Below are positions 1 through 7,549 of a stretch of DNA of 14,775 nucleotides, in pieces. The DNA comes from an uncultured Oscillospiraceae bacterium (GTDB taxonomy: Bacteria > Bacillota > Clostridia > Oscillospirales > Acutalibacteraceae), in the NCBI GenBank assembly GCA_902461995.1, contig CABQAA010000015.1, positions 1-14,775 on the forward strand. Reading direction: 5' to 3'. Each line of letters opens with the position of its first letter. Within the stretch, counting starts at the first letter, position 1. The notes under the pieces were generated by a model. That model was not told where the DNA came from and did not search any database. It saw only the letters and a program-made list of their open reading frames with translations. The position numbers and the translations under genes were made by a program.

Positions 1-600
1 GTCCGGGGCAAGATTTTGAACTGTCTGAAGGCCGAACTGGACAAGGTTTTTAAAAACGAGATCATCACCGATCTGCTCAAAGTGCTCGGCTGCGGGGTGG
101 AGGTCAAGTCCAAAGCCAACAAAGATCTCGCCACCTTCGACCTGAGTCTGCTGCGGTGGAGCAAGATCATCATCTGTACCGATGCGGACGTGGACGGATT
201 CCAGATCCGTACTCTGATCCTCACCATGCTGTACAGTCTGGCCCCCACCCTGATCCGGGAAGGCAAGGTGTTTATCGCGGAAACGCCGCTTTATGAGATT
301 AATTGCAAGAACGACACCTATTTCGCGTATAACGATGCGGAAAAAGCCGATGTTTTGGAAAAGCTCGGGGATGTGAAATACACCATCCAGCGTTCGAAGG
401 GATTGGGCGAAAACGATCCGGAGATGATGTCTCTGACCACGATGAATCCCGCCACGAGACGGCTGGTGAAGGTCGAGCCGGAGGACGAGGCCGCGACCGA
501 GTGGATGTTCGACGTGCTGCTCGGGGACAATCTGGCGGGGCGGAAAGAATTTATCGCCGACCGGGGCGGGCTTTATCTGGAAATGGTCGACGTGAGCTAA
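1..600 (+). CDS. parE: Type IIA topoisomerase subunit B, ParE/GyrB-like, C-terminal fragment
   Basis: This is the C-terminal 199 residues of the ATPase/TOPRIM subunit of a type IIA DNA topoisomerase. The frame is open from base 1, so the gene begins outside the window. Visible family landmarks are the RGKILN segment at the start, the Mg2+-binding DxDxD of the TOPRIM domain (ICTDADVDG, Asp61/63/65 of the fragment), the QRSKGLGE motif near residue 135, and the terminal GRKEFIADRG. The ATPase domain and the catalytic TOPRIM Glu (EGDSA region) lie upstream and cannot be seen. With the subunit A gene 245 bp downstream it should form an A2B2 enzyme that decatenates or relaxes DNA. I prefer ParE to GyrB because the partner lacks a GyrA box, but a second gyrase-like pair of the clostridial type is possible. 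Confidence 0.93.
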   Translation, partial: VRGKILNCLKAELDKVFKNEIITDLLKVLGCGVEVKSKANKDLATFDLSLLRWSKIIICTDADVDGFQIRTLILTMLYSLAPTLIREGKVFIAETPLYEINCKNDTYFAYNDAEKADVLEKLGDVKYTIQRSKGLGENDPEMMSLTTMNPATRRLVKVEPEDEAATEWMFDVLLGDNLAGRKEFIADRGGLYLEMVDVS

Positions 601-639
601 TCCGCAAAATCAAATTGACGACAGAGAGTGATGACGACT

Positions 640-813
640 ATGAAAACCCTGCACCGCATCGGATACGTCCAGGGTGCCGACGGCCCCACCGCCTTGTATG
701 TAACCGCCAGCAAGCCGGAGCTGTTCGTCGCCGGCGCCGCCGTTCTCTCGGCCTTTGTGTGCGCAGGGGCGCTGCTGCTGCATTTTCTGACGAACGAAGG
801 CCGTCGGGGATAA
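640..813 (+). CDS. 57-aa single-helix membrane protein with decarboxylase-beta GADGPT motif
   Basis: This small ORF sits between the two topoisomerase genes, 39 bp after the first and 32 bp before the second. Residues 7-20 read IGYVQGADGPTALY, which matches the conserved IGGADGPTxI/LF/Y segment of Na+-translocating oxaloacetate/methylmalonyl-CoA decarboxylase beta subunits. In that family the motif's Asp is implicated in Na+ transport. Here the segment is followed by one hydrophobic helix (about residues 29-49, LFVAGAAVLSAFVCAGALLL) and a short charged tail, so a full multi-helix beta subunit is impossible. In-frame starts are GTG 628, ATG 631 and ATG 640. A weak GAGAG at 624-628 favours ATG 640. 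The function is unknown. It may be a stand-alone small membrane protein co-transcribed with the topoisomerase, or a relic. The GC-rich codon usage matches the flanking genes. Confidence 0.6.
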   Translation: MKTLHRIGYVQGADGPTALYVTASKPELFVAGAAVLSAFVCAGALLLHFLTNEGRRG

Positions 814-845
814 AAAAGCCTGACGGAATAAAGGATGGTTGAACA

Positions 846-3092
846 ATGGCGAAAAAAGCGAAAAAGGCCGTGGCCGGTCTGGATAAGCTGCCGGAAAACG
901 CCCATATCATGGGCTCCGGATTGGTGGAACGGCAGCAGATCACCTCCACCCTCGAAACCAATTACATGCCCTACGCGATGAGCGTCATCCTGTCCCGGGC
1001 TATCCCCGAGATCGACGGCTTCAAACCCTCTCACCGCAAGCTGCTTTATACCATGTACAAAATGGGACTGCTGAGCGGGGCCAGAACCAAATCGGCCAAC
1101 ATCGTCGGCACGACGATGAAGCTCAATCCCCACGGCGATGCGGCGATTTACGATACCATGGTGCGGCTGTCCCGCGGCTACCAGTCGCTGCTGAATCCTT
1201 ACGTCGATTCCAAGGGGAATTTCGGCCGGGCGTATTCGAGCGATATGGAATACGCGGCTTCGCGGTATACCGAGGCCAAGCTCGAGCCCATTGCCGGGGA
1301 GCTGTTCCGGGATATCGACAAGGATACCGTCGATTTTGCGGACAACTACGACGCCACCATGAAGGAGCCCACTCTGCTGCCCGTCACCTTCCCCTCGATT
1401 CTGGTCAACAACAACATCGGCATCGCCGTCGGCATGGCGAGCTCCATCTGCTCCTTCAACCTCACCGAAGTGTGTGAAACCGCCGTTGCCCTGATGAAGG
1501 ACCCGGATGCCGATGTCACCGCCACCCTCAAAGCCCCGGATTTTCCGGGCGGCGGCCGGATCATCTACAGCCGGGACGAGATGCGGAAACTGTACGAGAC
1601 CGGGCGGGGCAGCGTCCGGGTGCGATCGGTCTACGCCTATGATAAAGAAGCCAACTGCATCGATATCACCGAGATTCCGCCCACCACCACCGTCGAAGCC
1701 ATCATCGCCAAGCTGGCGGAGCTGGTCAAAGCGGGAAAAATCCGGGAGATCGCGGATGTCCGCAACGAAATCGGTCTGGACGGCCTGAAAATCACGATCG
1801 ATCTCAAGCGCGGCACCGATCCCGATCGTCTGATGACCCGGCTGTTCGCTATGACGCCGCTGGAGGACAGTTTTTCCTGCAATTTCAATATCCTCATCGC
1901 CGGGGCGCCTCAGGTGCTTGGGGTGCGACGGATCTTGGAGGAGTGGACGGCATTCCGGATGGAATGCGTCTGCCGCCGGGTGGACTTTGATCTCAGGAAG
2001 GCGAAGGACAAGCTGCACCTGCTCCGGGGCCTCTCGAAAATCCTGCTGGACATCGATAAGGCCGTACGGATCGTCCGGGAGACCGACGAGGAATCCGAAG
2101 TGGTTCCCAACCTGATGATCGGCTTCGGGATCGACGAGATTCAGGCCGAATACGTGGCGGAGATCAAACTGCGTCACTTAAACCGGGAATACATCCTCAA
2201 GCGCACCGAGGAGATCGACAAGCTGGAAAAAGACGTGGAGGAGATGGAGGATATTCTGCGCCGGCCCGAGCGGGTGCGGGCGATCATTGTGGAAGAACTC
2301 CGGGCCGTGTCTGCAAAATTCGGGAAGCCCCGCCGCAGCCTACTCCTGTATGCCTCCGAAATCCAGCAGGCCGCTGCCGAAATCGAGGAGGAAGTGCCGG
2401 ATTATCCCTGCACGCTTTTCTTCACGGCGGAAGGCTATTTCAAAAAAATCACGCCGCAGTCCCTGCGGATGAGCGGTGAGCAAAAGCTTAAGGAAGGGGA
2501 CCGGATTGTGCAGGCGGTGGAGACCTCCAACAACCGGGATTTGCTCTTCTTTACCGATGCCGCGACGGTTTACAAGGCCAAGGCGGCGGATTTCGCCGAT
2601 ACTAAAGCGAGCGTGATGGGGGATTATGTCGCTACAAAGCTCGCCTTTGAAGAAGGCGAAAACGCGGTGGCGATGGTGGTGACGGCCGATTACAGCGGGT
2701 ATTTGCTGTTCTTTTATGAAAACGGCAAGGCCGCCAAAGTGGAGCTTTCCGCTTACGCGACCAAGACCAACCGCCGTCGGCTGGTCGGGGCGTATTCGGA
2801 CAAATCGCCTCTCGTGGCGGTCCGTTTCGTCCCGCAGGACACGGAATTTATGCTGCAGTCGACATCTGGCCGCCGTTTGCTCGTGCATACCGGCGCGATT
2901 GCGGCCAAGTCCACCCGCAGCACCCAGGGGGTCCAGGTGATGACTCTCAAGGGTCAGCACCGCCTCAAGGACGTCGCCCCCTTCTCCGAGGGCATGGTGA
3001 CAAAGCCAGACCGCTACCGCACCCGCAGTCTGCCTGCCGCCGGGGCGATGCCTCTGGCGGAAGATATCGGTGAACAGCTCACTTTGGAATAG
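846..3092 (+). CDS. parC: Type IIA topoisomerase subunit A, ParC-like
   Basis: This is a 748-aa breakage-reunion subunit, complete and of normal ParC length. The start ATG 846 has AAGGA at 832-836. The winged-helix domain includes the quinolone-resistance region (NPHGDAAIYD, residues 94-103) and the catalytic Tyr141 in SRYTEAKLEP, preceded by Arg140. A tower and a charged coiled coil follow (about residues 420-475, KRTEEIDKLEKDVEEMEDIL). The last 260 or so residues are a beta-pinwheel-type C-terminal domain. I see no GyrA box (QRRGGKG), so active negative supercoiling is unlikely and a topoisomerase IV-like decatenase is the better call. The residue equivalent to E. coli GyrA Ser83 is Ala99, while the Asp87 equivalent is kept (Asp103). 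A strong terminator follows the stop codon. Many long antisense ORFs here are only shadows of the GC-rich codon pattern. Confidence 0.95.
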   Translation: MAKKAKKAVAGLDKLPENAHIMGSGLVERQQITSTLETNYMPYAMSVILSRAIPEIDGFKPSHRKLLYTMYKMGLLSGARTKSANIVGTTMKLNPHGDAAIYDTMVRLSRGYQSLLNPYVDSKGNFGRAYSSDMEYAASRYTEAKLEPIAGELFRDIDKDTVDFADNYDATMKEPTLLPVTFPSILVNNNIGIAVGMASSICSFNLTEVCETAVALMKDPDADVTATLKAPDFPGGGRIIYSRDEMRKLYETGRGSVRVRSVYAYDKEANCIDITEIPPTTTVEAIIAKLAELVKAGKIREIADVRNEIGLDGLKITIDLKRGTDPDRLMTRLFAMTPLEDSFSCNFNILIAGAPQVLGVRRILEEWTAFRMECVCRRVDFDLRKAKDKLHLLRGLSKILLDIDKAVRIVRETDEESEVVPNLMIGFGIDEIQAEYVAEIKLRHLNREYILKRTEEIDKLEKDVEEMEDILRRPERVRAIIVEELRAVSAKFGKPRRSLLLYASEIQQAAAEIEEEVPDYPCTLFFTAEGYFKKITPQSLRMSGEQKLKEGDRIVQAVETSNNRDLLFFTDAATVYKAKAADFADTKASVMGDYVATKLAFEEGENAVAMVVTADYSGYLLFFYENGKAAKVELSAYATKTNRRRLVGAYSDKSPLVAVRFVPQDTEFMLQSTSGRRLLVHTGAIAAKSTRSTQGVQVMTLKGQHRLKDVAPFSEGMVTKPDRYRTRSLPAAGAMPLAEDIGEQLTLE

Positions 3093-3105
3093 ACCGCTGC
3101 TTTAG

Positions 3106-3138
3106 AAGCCGTCCGGATTTTCCGGACGGCTTTTGTTT
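3106..3138 (+). terminator. Rho-independent terminator of the topoisomerase operon
   Basis: A perfect 12-bp stem (AAGCCGTCCGGA at 3106-3117, TCCGGACGGCTT at 3121-3132) closes a TTT loop and runs into TTTTGTTT. It begins 13 bp after the subunit A stop codon. Confidence 0.95.
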
Positions 3139-3233
3139 GCCTATTGGACGCCGGACGGGATAACAGAAACGATTGGAATTTCCGGTATATTTCAATATCC
3201 GTTTATGAAATACTAAAATATACACAAATTCGA

Positions 3234-3263
3234 TTGACAAATGGTGGGAAATATGCTTATGAT
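3234..3263 (+). promoter_or_regulatory. Sigma-A-type promoter of the secreted-protein/lipoprotein operon
   Basis: A consensus -35 TTGACA (3234-3239) and a -10 TATGAT (3258-3263, 5 of 6 matches) are separated by 18 bp, in an AT-rich intergenic stretch about 75 bp before the signal-peptide ORF. This is the strongest promoter-like sequence I see upstream of the accessory region. I see nothing else in the rest of the gap 3139-3338. Confidence 0.75.
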
Positions 3264-3338
3264 GTACATAGAGGGAGGGGATAGAGATCCATCTTGAGTA
3301 GGGGCCGAAAAACGAAGAGAAAAAGGGGGAAAAACAGC

Positions 3339-3578
3339 ATGAAAACGAACCGATTCAAAAAGCCGCTCCGGTTGTGCGCTTGGCTCTTGGTATGGACCAT
3401 GCTGGCATCGGGTCTGATGATGACCCCATTGGCGGAGGAGTCTGCGGAAACGGCGGTGAGCGCATCAAGCGTTTCCATCGAACGGCGTCCGATGATTGTG
3501 TCGGAGGATGTATCCAAACGCGGCCCCAATGAAAAGCACTTTCTCTGTGATGACCGCAGGGAAGAGTCCCCCGCCTAA
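3339..3578 (+). pseudogene. N-terminal fragment (signal peptide) of interrupted secreted protein
   Basis: This encodes 79 residues from ATG 3339, which has AGGGGG at 3324-3329, a better-placed site than the in-frame TTG 3294. It opens with a Sec signal peptide: a basic MKTNRFKKPLR head, then a hydrophobic LCAWLLVWTMLASGLMM core, with cleavage probably near the PLAEE region. The mature part contains IVSEDVSKRGPNEKHFLCDD, which resembles the EVxxLRxENxKHFxLxDG segment at the N-terminus of clostridial DNRLRE/RHS-type secreted proteins. The frame then meets TAA at 3576-3578, directly at a terminator-like palindrome, and a second in-frame TAA at 3606-3608. Beyond that the same frame continues as the rest of the protein. 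I read this as the 5' part of one gene split by a short insertion. It may still make a short secreted peptide. Confidence 0.7.
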
Positions 3579-3598
3579 AAACGCCGTCGGCGTTTTTT
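3577..3598 (+). terminator. Terminator-like palindrome inside the split secreted-protein gene
   Basis: AAAAACGCC (3577-3585) and GGCGTTTTT (3589-3597) form a perfect 9-bp stem around a GTC loop, ending in a run of six T. A complementary GGGAA (3559-3563) and TTCCC (3597-3601) could extend it loosely. It lies exactly between the two in-frame stops that split the secreted protein. It is symmetric, so it could act on both strands. Confidence 0.75.
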
Positions 3599-3611
3599 CC
3601 CCCTTTAAGGT

Positions 3612-5897
3612 TTGGCGAACGGCTATCAAGACGACGTTCATAGGCTGCAGGATGGTGAATGGGTCGATATCACCTTTGATCTCGCCCGGCAGCCGCATAC
3701 AATCGTGCCCGTCAGCGGGGATTCGGTTGCATTCGCCGCCGAAACGCAAGGAATCGCCGTTCCCTTGGTGTCGATGTCGGAAGGGGAATCCTCCATCAGC
3801 TGGACGTTGGTGGGCGTCGACGGAGAGAGTCGGCCGCGCCCGCTCATGAGTTCTGCCGCTGTCGTTACCGATTCGCAGACGCTTGCGGAAAAGGCCTATT
3901 TGGAAACGGAGGCCGCGGCGGCAGCCGACACGCTTACGCTGGAGGCCTTGCAGCAGAAAGCGGCACGAATAGAGAATGCACGTTCCGCGTCAACGGCCGG
4001 CCGGGAGGATATTGCCGCATTGAACGAAGAGATCGATGCGTATAATCGGCAATTCCTGAACCGGGTGTGTTTTGCGGAATCGGCCGTCACCTATCCCGAC
4101 GCGTTGGGCGAAGGGGTTGATGTTCGATATACCGCGTCAGAAGGCCGTATTAAAGAAGACGTCGTCGTGAGTGCTCCGGGCTTGCTGACGGGATATACGG
4201 CGGTCGTACAGCTGAATGGCCTGCAGGCCGCCGCCGATGCGCAGGGCGGAATCTCCTATACCGATGAAAACGGACGCGTTGTTTTTAGAACGGCGCCCCC
4301 GCTCATGGTTGACGATAACGGGATCCCGTCTGAGGACATCGGAGTGGTTCTCGAGATGCGGGACGGTGCCGCCCATGTCACCTACACGCCCGATTCGTCT
4401 TGGATGGAAGCGCCTGAGCGGGCCTATCCCGTTGTGCTCGATCCGCTTTACACCAACACGCTGGCGCAGAATGTCCAGATCGACACCTATGTGCACAGCG
4501 GCAACACCAGCTCGGGTCAGAATGACAGCCTGACGACCCTGTACGTAGGCAACCGCCCTGTCAGCGGCACCCGCCGTCCGCACTATGCCTATTGGCGGAT
4601 TAAACGGGCGAATATGCCGCAGCTTCCCGCCAACACCTATATCACCTCGGCAACGTTTTCCGCGCGCCTTGTCAACGGAACTTCAAGCCGGGGAGCCATT
4701 CAGCTTTACGCCGTGAATTCCGCTGCGGGGGAATGGTCGGGCAGCAATATGCTGTGGTCGGGGAAGCCGGCGTTGGGCTCCTATATCCAAACCTGGGCGG
4801 CAAACAGCAGTCTGTCGAGCGGCGATCTCACGATGAGCGCCGATGTTACCGATATCGTGATGGGATGGTATGCCAGTTCCCAAGCGACCAATGCGGGATT
4901 TGCGCTCCGATATGCGTCGGATAGTGTAGCGGATCACAACGCCATGTATTCCAGCGATTACCGCGGCACGAATTATCTGGAGTGTATCCCCCAACTGGTG
5001 ATCTATTATGCCAGTCCGACGCGCACCATTGCAGACGGTGTGTATTTTATCCGCAACCGGCAGAGCGATATGTATCTGGATCTGACCGGCAACGGCGTAA
5101 CCAACGGCACACTGGTCCAGCAATTCCCGGGAGGGGATTATCCGTCCGAGATGTGGAAGGTCACGTATTTGTCCTCAACCGGCAATTACAAAATCGAATC
5201 CTGTTTGGCGGAGGGAAGAGCGCTCGATTCATGTGGGGAGAGTAGTGCCCGGCCCGGCACACGCACCGTGATCTGGACAGTGGATGGAAATCCCGAGCAG
5301 CGGTGGCTGATACAGCCCAGAGGGAACGGGTATTATCAATTATCTCCGGAAATACAGTATCAGTTGGCCATTCAGCCCGAGAATGCATCCTCGTCCAGCA
5401 ACGCCAAAATTGCTCTTGCGGAAAAAAATTACAGTTTCGCACAGCAATGGTATTTTGAATCGGTGAATATTGGGAACGGTGGAATTTACAGGCAGGTAAG
5501 CACAACGGAGCCAAACTGTTTTGGATATGCTTTAAAAATAAGTCAACCGGTTGGTTTACCAGTAAACCCATTTAACAAATCACATTATACGGAGGATCAT
5601 ATATCTGGAATTGAAAGTGCATTAAGTGACTATGTTAATTATCGTCGATTGGCTAGCCATGTCGATCCCATCCAAAGTAATGAGTATCGCATCGCCATTC
5701 GAGTTCCAAATGGTATAGATGGATGGATATTCCATGTGATTTACCAGTTGAACGATGGGAGCTGGGCAGGAAAAAATCATACCGGTCCAAGCAAACGACT
5801 GGGATGGGGCGATCCCGACATCACTCCCTATATGTGGGAGAACGATTTGTTTCCAGAATGGTGTGGAACCGTCTATTATGCAATACGGTCGAAATGA
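3612..5897 (+). pseudogene. Large secreted protein body: DNRLRE region, ricin lectin, Cys/His C-terminal domain
   Basis: This is the 761-residue continuation, in the same frame, of the signal-peptide fragment. Its own start would be a TTG without a convincing ribosome-binding site, and it has no export signal. It opens with DDVHRLQDGEWVDI, the family's PVHYxxxDGxWxxID segment, then has a helical stretch (about 88-150) and the GVDVRYTASEGRIKEDVVV segment. A DNRLRE-type beta-sandwich follows (about 277-467). Next comes a ricin-type beta-trefoil (about 470-624) with the QxW signatures QRW and QQW. The C-terminal 130 residues contain NCFGYAL (Cys636) and FHVIYQLNDGSWAGK (His708), suggesting a papain/NlpC-like Cys-His fold. 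The DNA becomes AT-rich here: 19 of 60 bases are G/C at 5521-5580, against 42 of 60 at 1501-1560. The stop overlaps the next gene's ribosome-binding site. No wall anchor is visible. A surface toxin or adhesin is inferred. Confidence 0.72.
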
Positions 5898-6131
5898 GGT
5901 GACGGATTTGAAACGGATCATGTTATGCGGTTTAACAATCCTATTTATGGTGACGGGAGTGTCCTGTACGATGACGTCAAAAGATCCGAACACTTCAGCA
6001 ACGGAAATCACCGAGCCCTCCTGGTTTTCCTCATCACAAATGGAGGACCCCAATGCATTGGAAGATATATTGAGTCGTATAGATAATGAGACACCTTATC
6101 AGGAGTTGATCACAAAGGAAATTGATGTACA
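5890..6131 (+). repeat. Direct repeat copy A (5' module of lipoprotein 1)
   Basis: This 242-bp block matches 7550-7791 at a constant offset of 1660 bp, with about nine mismatches counted by eye and no gaps. It starts in the last codons of the secreted protein gene (CGAAATGA) and covers the ribosome-binding site, the signal peptide and the first ~75 codons of the lipoprotein. Divergence rises sharply afterwards. Confidence 0.95.
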
Positions 6132-6678
6132 TTTATTCATGCAGAAATACGACCCGAACCTGTCGAAGACTGCGACGATGATTCCGAGATTAATTACACA
6201 GATAGACCATGATTTTGGTGTTGAATGTCTGCGCAAAACGGAAGCGGGTGCTCTGTACAGCGTACATAAGATGAAGCAGGGCGGTCTGTTATATGTGTTT
6301 TATCGCACCAAATCAAGCAATGAAGCGGGCAAATATGTGGAGGTCAAAAGTTTATATTGTGTTAAAAAGAAGCTATGCTATGCGGATTTTTCATCGGTGG
6401 AAAAGGGAACTTCCCTGAAAAAAGTGACAAAAATTGATCCGGTCACTCAGATCTATGCGGACCGCGACTACGCACAGGATATATTATATATGCAGTATTC
6501 ATGCCATTATTTAGAAGACGGCATACTGCTGATTGGTTATGCCGATGAAAATGGCAAACTGGTGGTTGATGGGACGCGTTATTATCCAGATTTTCAGGTG
6601 GATTTGGTGCTATGGGCAGAGGAGAAGATCGAGCCATACGACGGGCATATACTGCCGATTGACAGGATCGATTCGTGA
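5908..6678 (+). CDS. Lipoprotein paralogue 1, candidate immunity protein
   Basis: This is a 256-aa predicted lipoprotein. The start is TTG 5908, with AGGTGA at 5897-5902. The upstream in-frame ATG at 5755 lies inside the preceding gene and is rejected. The signal peptide MKRIMLCGLTILFMVTGVSC ends at a lipobox Cys20 (GVSC, acceptable but not classical LxxC). A low-complexity Ser/Thr/Pro linker is followed by the shared core: LRKTEAGALYSVH (from residue 107), then DFSSVEKGTSLKKVTKIDP (from residue 160), which resembles the GMTxxDVxxI motif of SmpA/BamE/BLIP-like folds, then HYLEDGILLIGY, and the tail YDGHILPIDRIDS. It starts 10 bp after the secreted protein stop, so it is translationally close to it. 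It should sit on the outer face of the membrane. I infer that it protects against, or cooperates with, the upstream protein. No enzymatic motif is visible. Confidence 0.82.
   Translation: MKRIMLCGLTILFMVTGVSCTMTSKDPNTSATEITEPSWFSSSQMEDPNALEDILSRIDNETPYQELITKEIDVHLFMQKYDPNLSKTATMIPRLITQIDHDFGVECLRKTEAGALYSVHKMKQGGLLYVFYRTKSSNEAGKYVEVKSLYCVKKKLCYADFSSVEKGTSLKKVTKIDPVTQIYADRDYAQDILYMQYSCHYLEDGILLIGYADENGKLVVDGTRYYPDFQVDLVLWAEEKIEPYDGHILPIDRIDS
6637..6676 (+). repeat. 3' tail repeat, copy 1 of 3
   Basis: Forty bases encoding the end of lipoprotein 1 (YDGHILPIDRIDS) are identical to 7446-7485 and 8297-8336. For the pair with copy 3 the identity extends further left (6625-6678 matches 8285-8338). 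Confidence 0.95.
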
Positions 6679-6688
6679 CGAAGGAACG

Positions 6689-6727
6689 CCGCATATGGAT
6701 GGACGTGAGCGACCCATCCATATGCGG
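6689..6727 (+). repeat. Intergenic hairpin after lipoprotein 1
   Basis: CCGCATATGGATGG (6689-6702) and CCATCCATATGCGG (6714-6727) form a perfect 14-bp stem with an 11-base loop, 10 bp after the stop codon. No T-run follows, so it is not a standard terminator. A near-copy follows lipoprotein 2. Confidence 0.9.
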
Positions 6728-6779
6728 GGTATTCGGAAAGCTGTGGAACGATTTATTTTGCGGTCAGGAGGTGGTAAGG

Positions 6780-7487
6780 ATGAAAAAACGGCTGATTCTA
6801 CTCTTGTTTACATTTGTTTGTTCCCTGGCCGCCTGCCGGTCGGATCCCCTGAAGCACACCTATACCGCTGCATCCCCCTCCTCGGAATCCACGAAAGAAG
6901 ATGAACGGCAAAGTAAGCCTCCGATCGATAACCGTACACCCGTGGAACCATCGGAAGAAGCGATCGACATCCACTTTGTGGTGGAAAAGTACCTTCTGAA
7001 TAGTCAGAATGTCCATCTCTCCGATATTGCCGCGGGAATTGGGATCGATACCCTCCGCGAGACAGAGGCCGGGGCCTTGTACAGTGTGCACCCGGTTAAA
7101 CAAGGAGGGCGCCTGTTCATCTTTTATGTAAATGAAGAGAACAACAGTCTCATGCAATGGTTCTATGTAAACAAAAGCGTATCATATAAGGACTTTGAGA
7201 TGATCCAAGAAGGCGTATCCATCGATGATGTTAAGAGAGTGGATCCCGCTGCACAGATTTTTGAAAATATATATAATGCCAATGAGGATTGGCAAAAAGA
7301 TGGCTACGCGATGTCTTGGCATTATTTGAGTGACGGGATTCTGGAATTGGGTTACAAAATGGAAAACAATAAGCTGATCGTCTTATCTAAACAATTCAGC
7401 GGCGATTTTGAAGTACATCGGTACAATGCGGACAAAAGTCCCATATACGACGGGCATATACTGCCGATTGACAGGATCGATTCGTAG
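6780..7487 (+). CDS. Lipoprotein paralogue 2, diverged member of the array
   Basis: This is a 235-aa predicted lipoprotein. The start is ATG 6780, with a textbook AGGAGGTG at 6766-6773. An in-frame upstream start at 6675 runs through the hairpin and is rejected. The signal peptide MKKRLILLLFTFVCSLAAC has a classical LAAC lipobox (Cys19). The N-terminal third differs completely from copies 1 and 3. The core is recognisable but diverged: LRETEAGALYSVHPVKQGG (from residue 92), DFEMIQEGVSIDDVKRVDP (from residue 138), HYLSDGILELGY. The last 13 residues, YDGHILPIDRIDS, are identical to the other two copies even at DNA level, which suggests recombination at the 3' end. It lies 101 bp after paralogue 1 in the same orientation, probably one operon. 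Role as for paralogue 1: unknown, with extracytoplasmic immunity or binding inferred. Confidence 0.85.
   Translation: MKKRLILLLFTFVCSLAACRSDPLKHTYTAASPSSESTKEDERQSKPPIDNRTPVEPSEEAIDIHFVVEKYLLNSQNVHLSDIAAGIGIDTLRETEAGALYSVHPVKQGGRLFIFYVNEENNSLMQWFYVNKSVSYKDFEMIQEGVSIDDVKRVDPAAQIFENIYNANEDWQKDGYAMSWHYLSDGILELGYKMENNKLIVLSKQFSGDFEVHRYNADKSPIYDGHILPIDRIDS
7446..7485 (+). repeat. 3' tail repeat, copy 2 of 3
   Basis: The 40 bases are identical to 6637-6676 and 8297-8336. The sequence immediately upstream is not conserved at DNA level, so the boundary of identity is abrupt. Confidence 0.95.
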
Positions 7488-7496
7488 CGAAAGGAC

Positions 7497-7537
7497 GCCG
7501 CATATGGATGGATTTATGCGGTCCGTCCATATGCGGC
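7497..7537 (+). repeat. Intergenic hairpin after lipoprotein 2
   Basis: GCCGCATATGGATGG (7497-7511) pairs with CCGTCCATATGCGGC (7523-7537) in a 15-bp stem with one G-U pair and an 11-base loop. The stem is nearly the same as that at 6689-6727 but the loop differs. It lies 9 bp after the stop codon and has no T-run. Confidence 0.9.
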
Positions 7538-7549
7538 ACAAAAAGGACC

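Noticed and set aside
597..2177. 526-codon minus-strand open frame opposite the topoisomerase subunit A gene
   Set aside because: It lies wholly antisense to a well-conserved gene. The GC-rich codon pattern of the real gene removes stops on the other strand. The translation is His/Gly/Asp-rich with no domain and no ribosome-binding site.
3496..3849. Alternative frame reading through the interrupting hairpin as one longer protein
   Set aside because: It would require a +1 and later a -1 shift, and its own translation does not resemble the secreted family. The conserved segments on both sides are in the other, shared frame.
5622..6053. Minus-strand ORF that recurs at 7396-7746 with similar sequence
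   Set aside because: The apparent conservation comes only from the 242-bp direct repeat. Both are antisense to lipoprotein signal-peptide regions.
6675..6779. Upstream in-frame extension of lipoprotein 2 (and 7508-7567 for lipoprotein 3)
   Set aside because: The extensions translate the intergenic hairpins and would bury the signal peptides. Good ribosome-binding sites mark the internal starts.
6689..7537. CRISPR-like or IS-like interpretation of the repeated hairpins
   Set aside because: There are only two units, spaced by a gene, with no regular spacers, no transposase frame and no clear target-site duplication.
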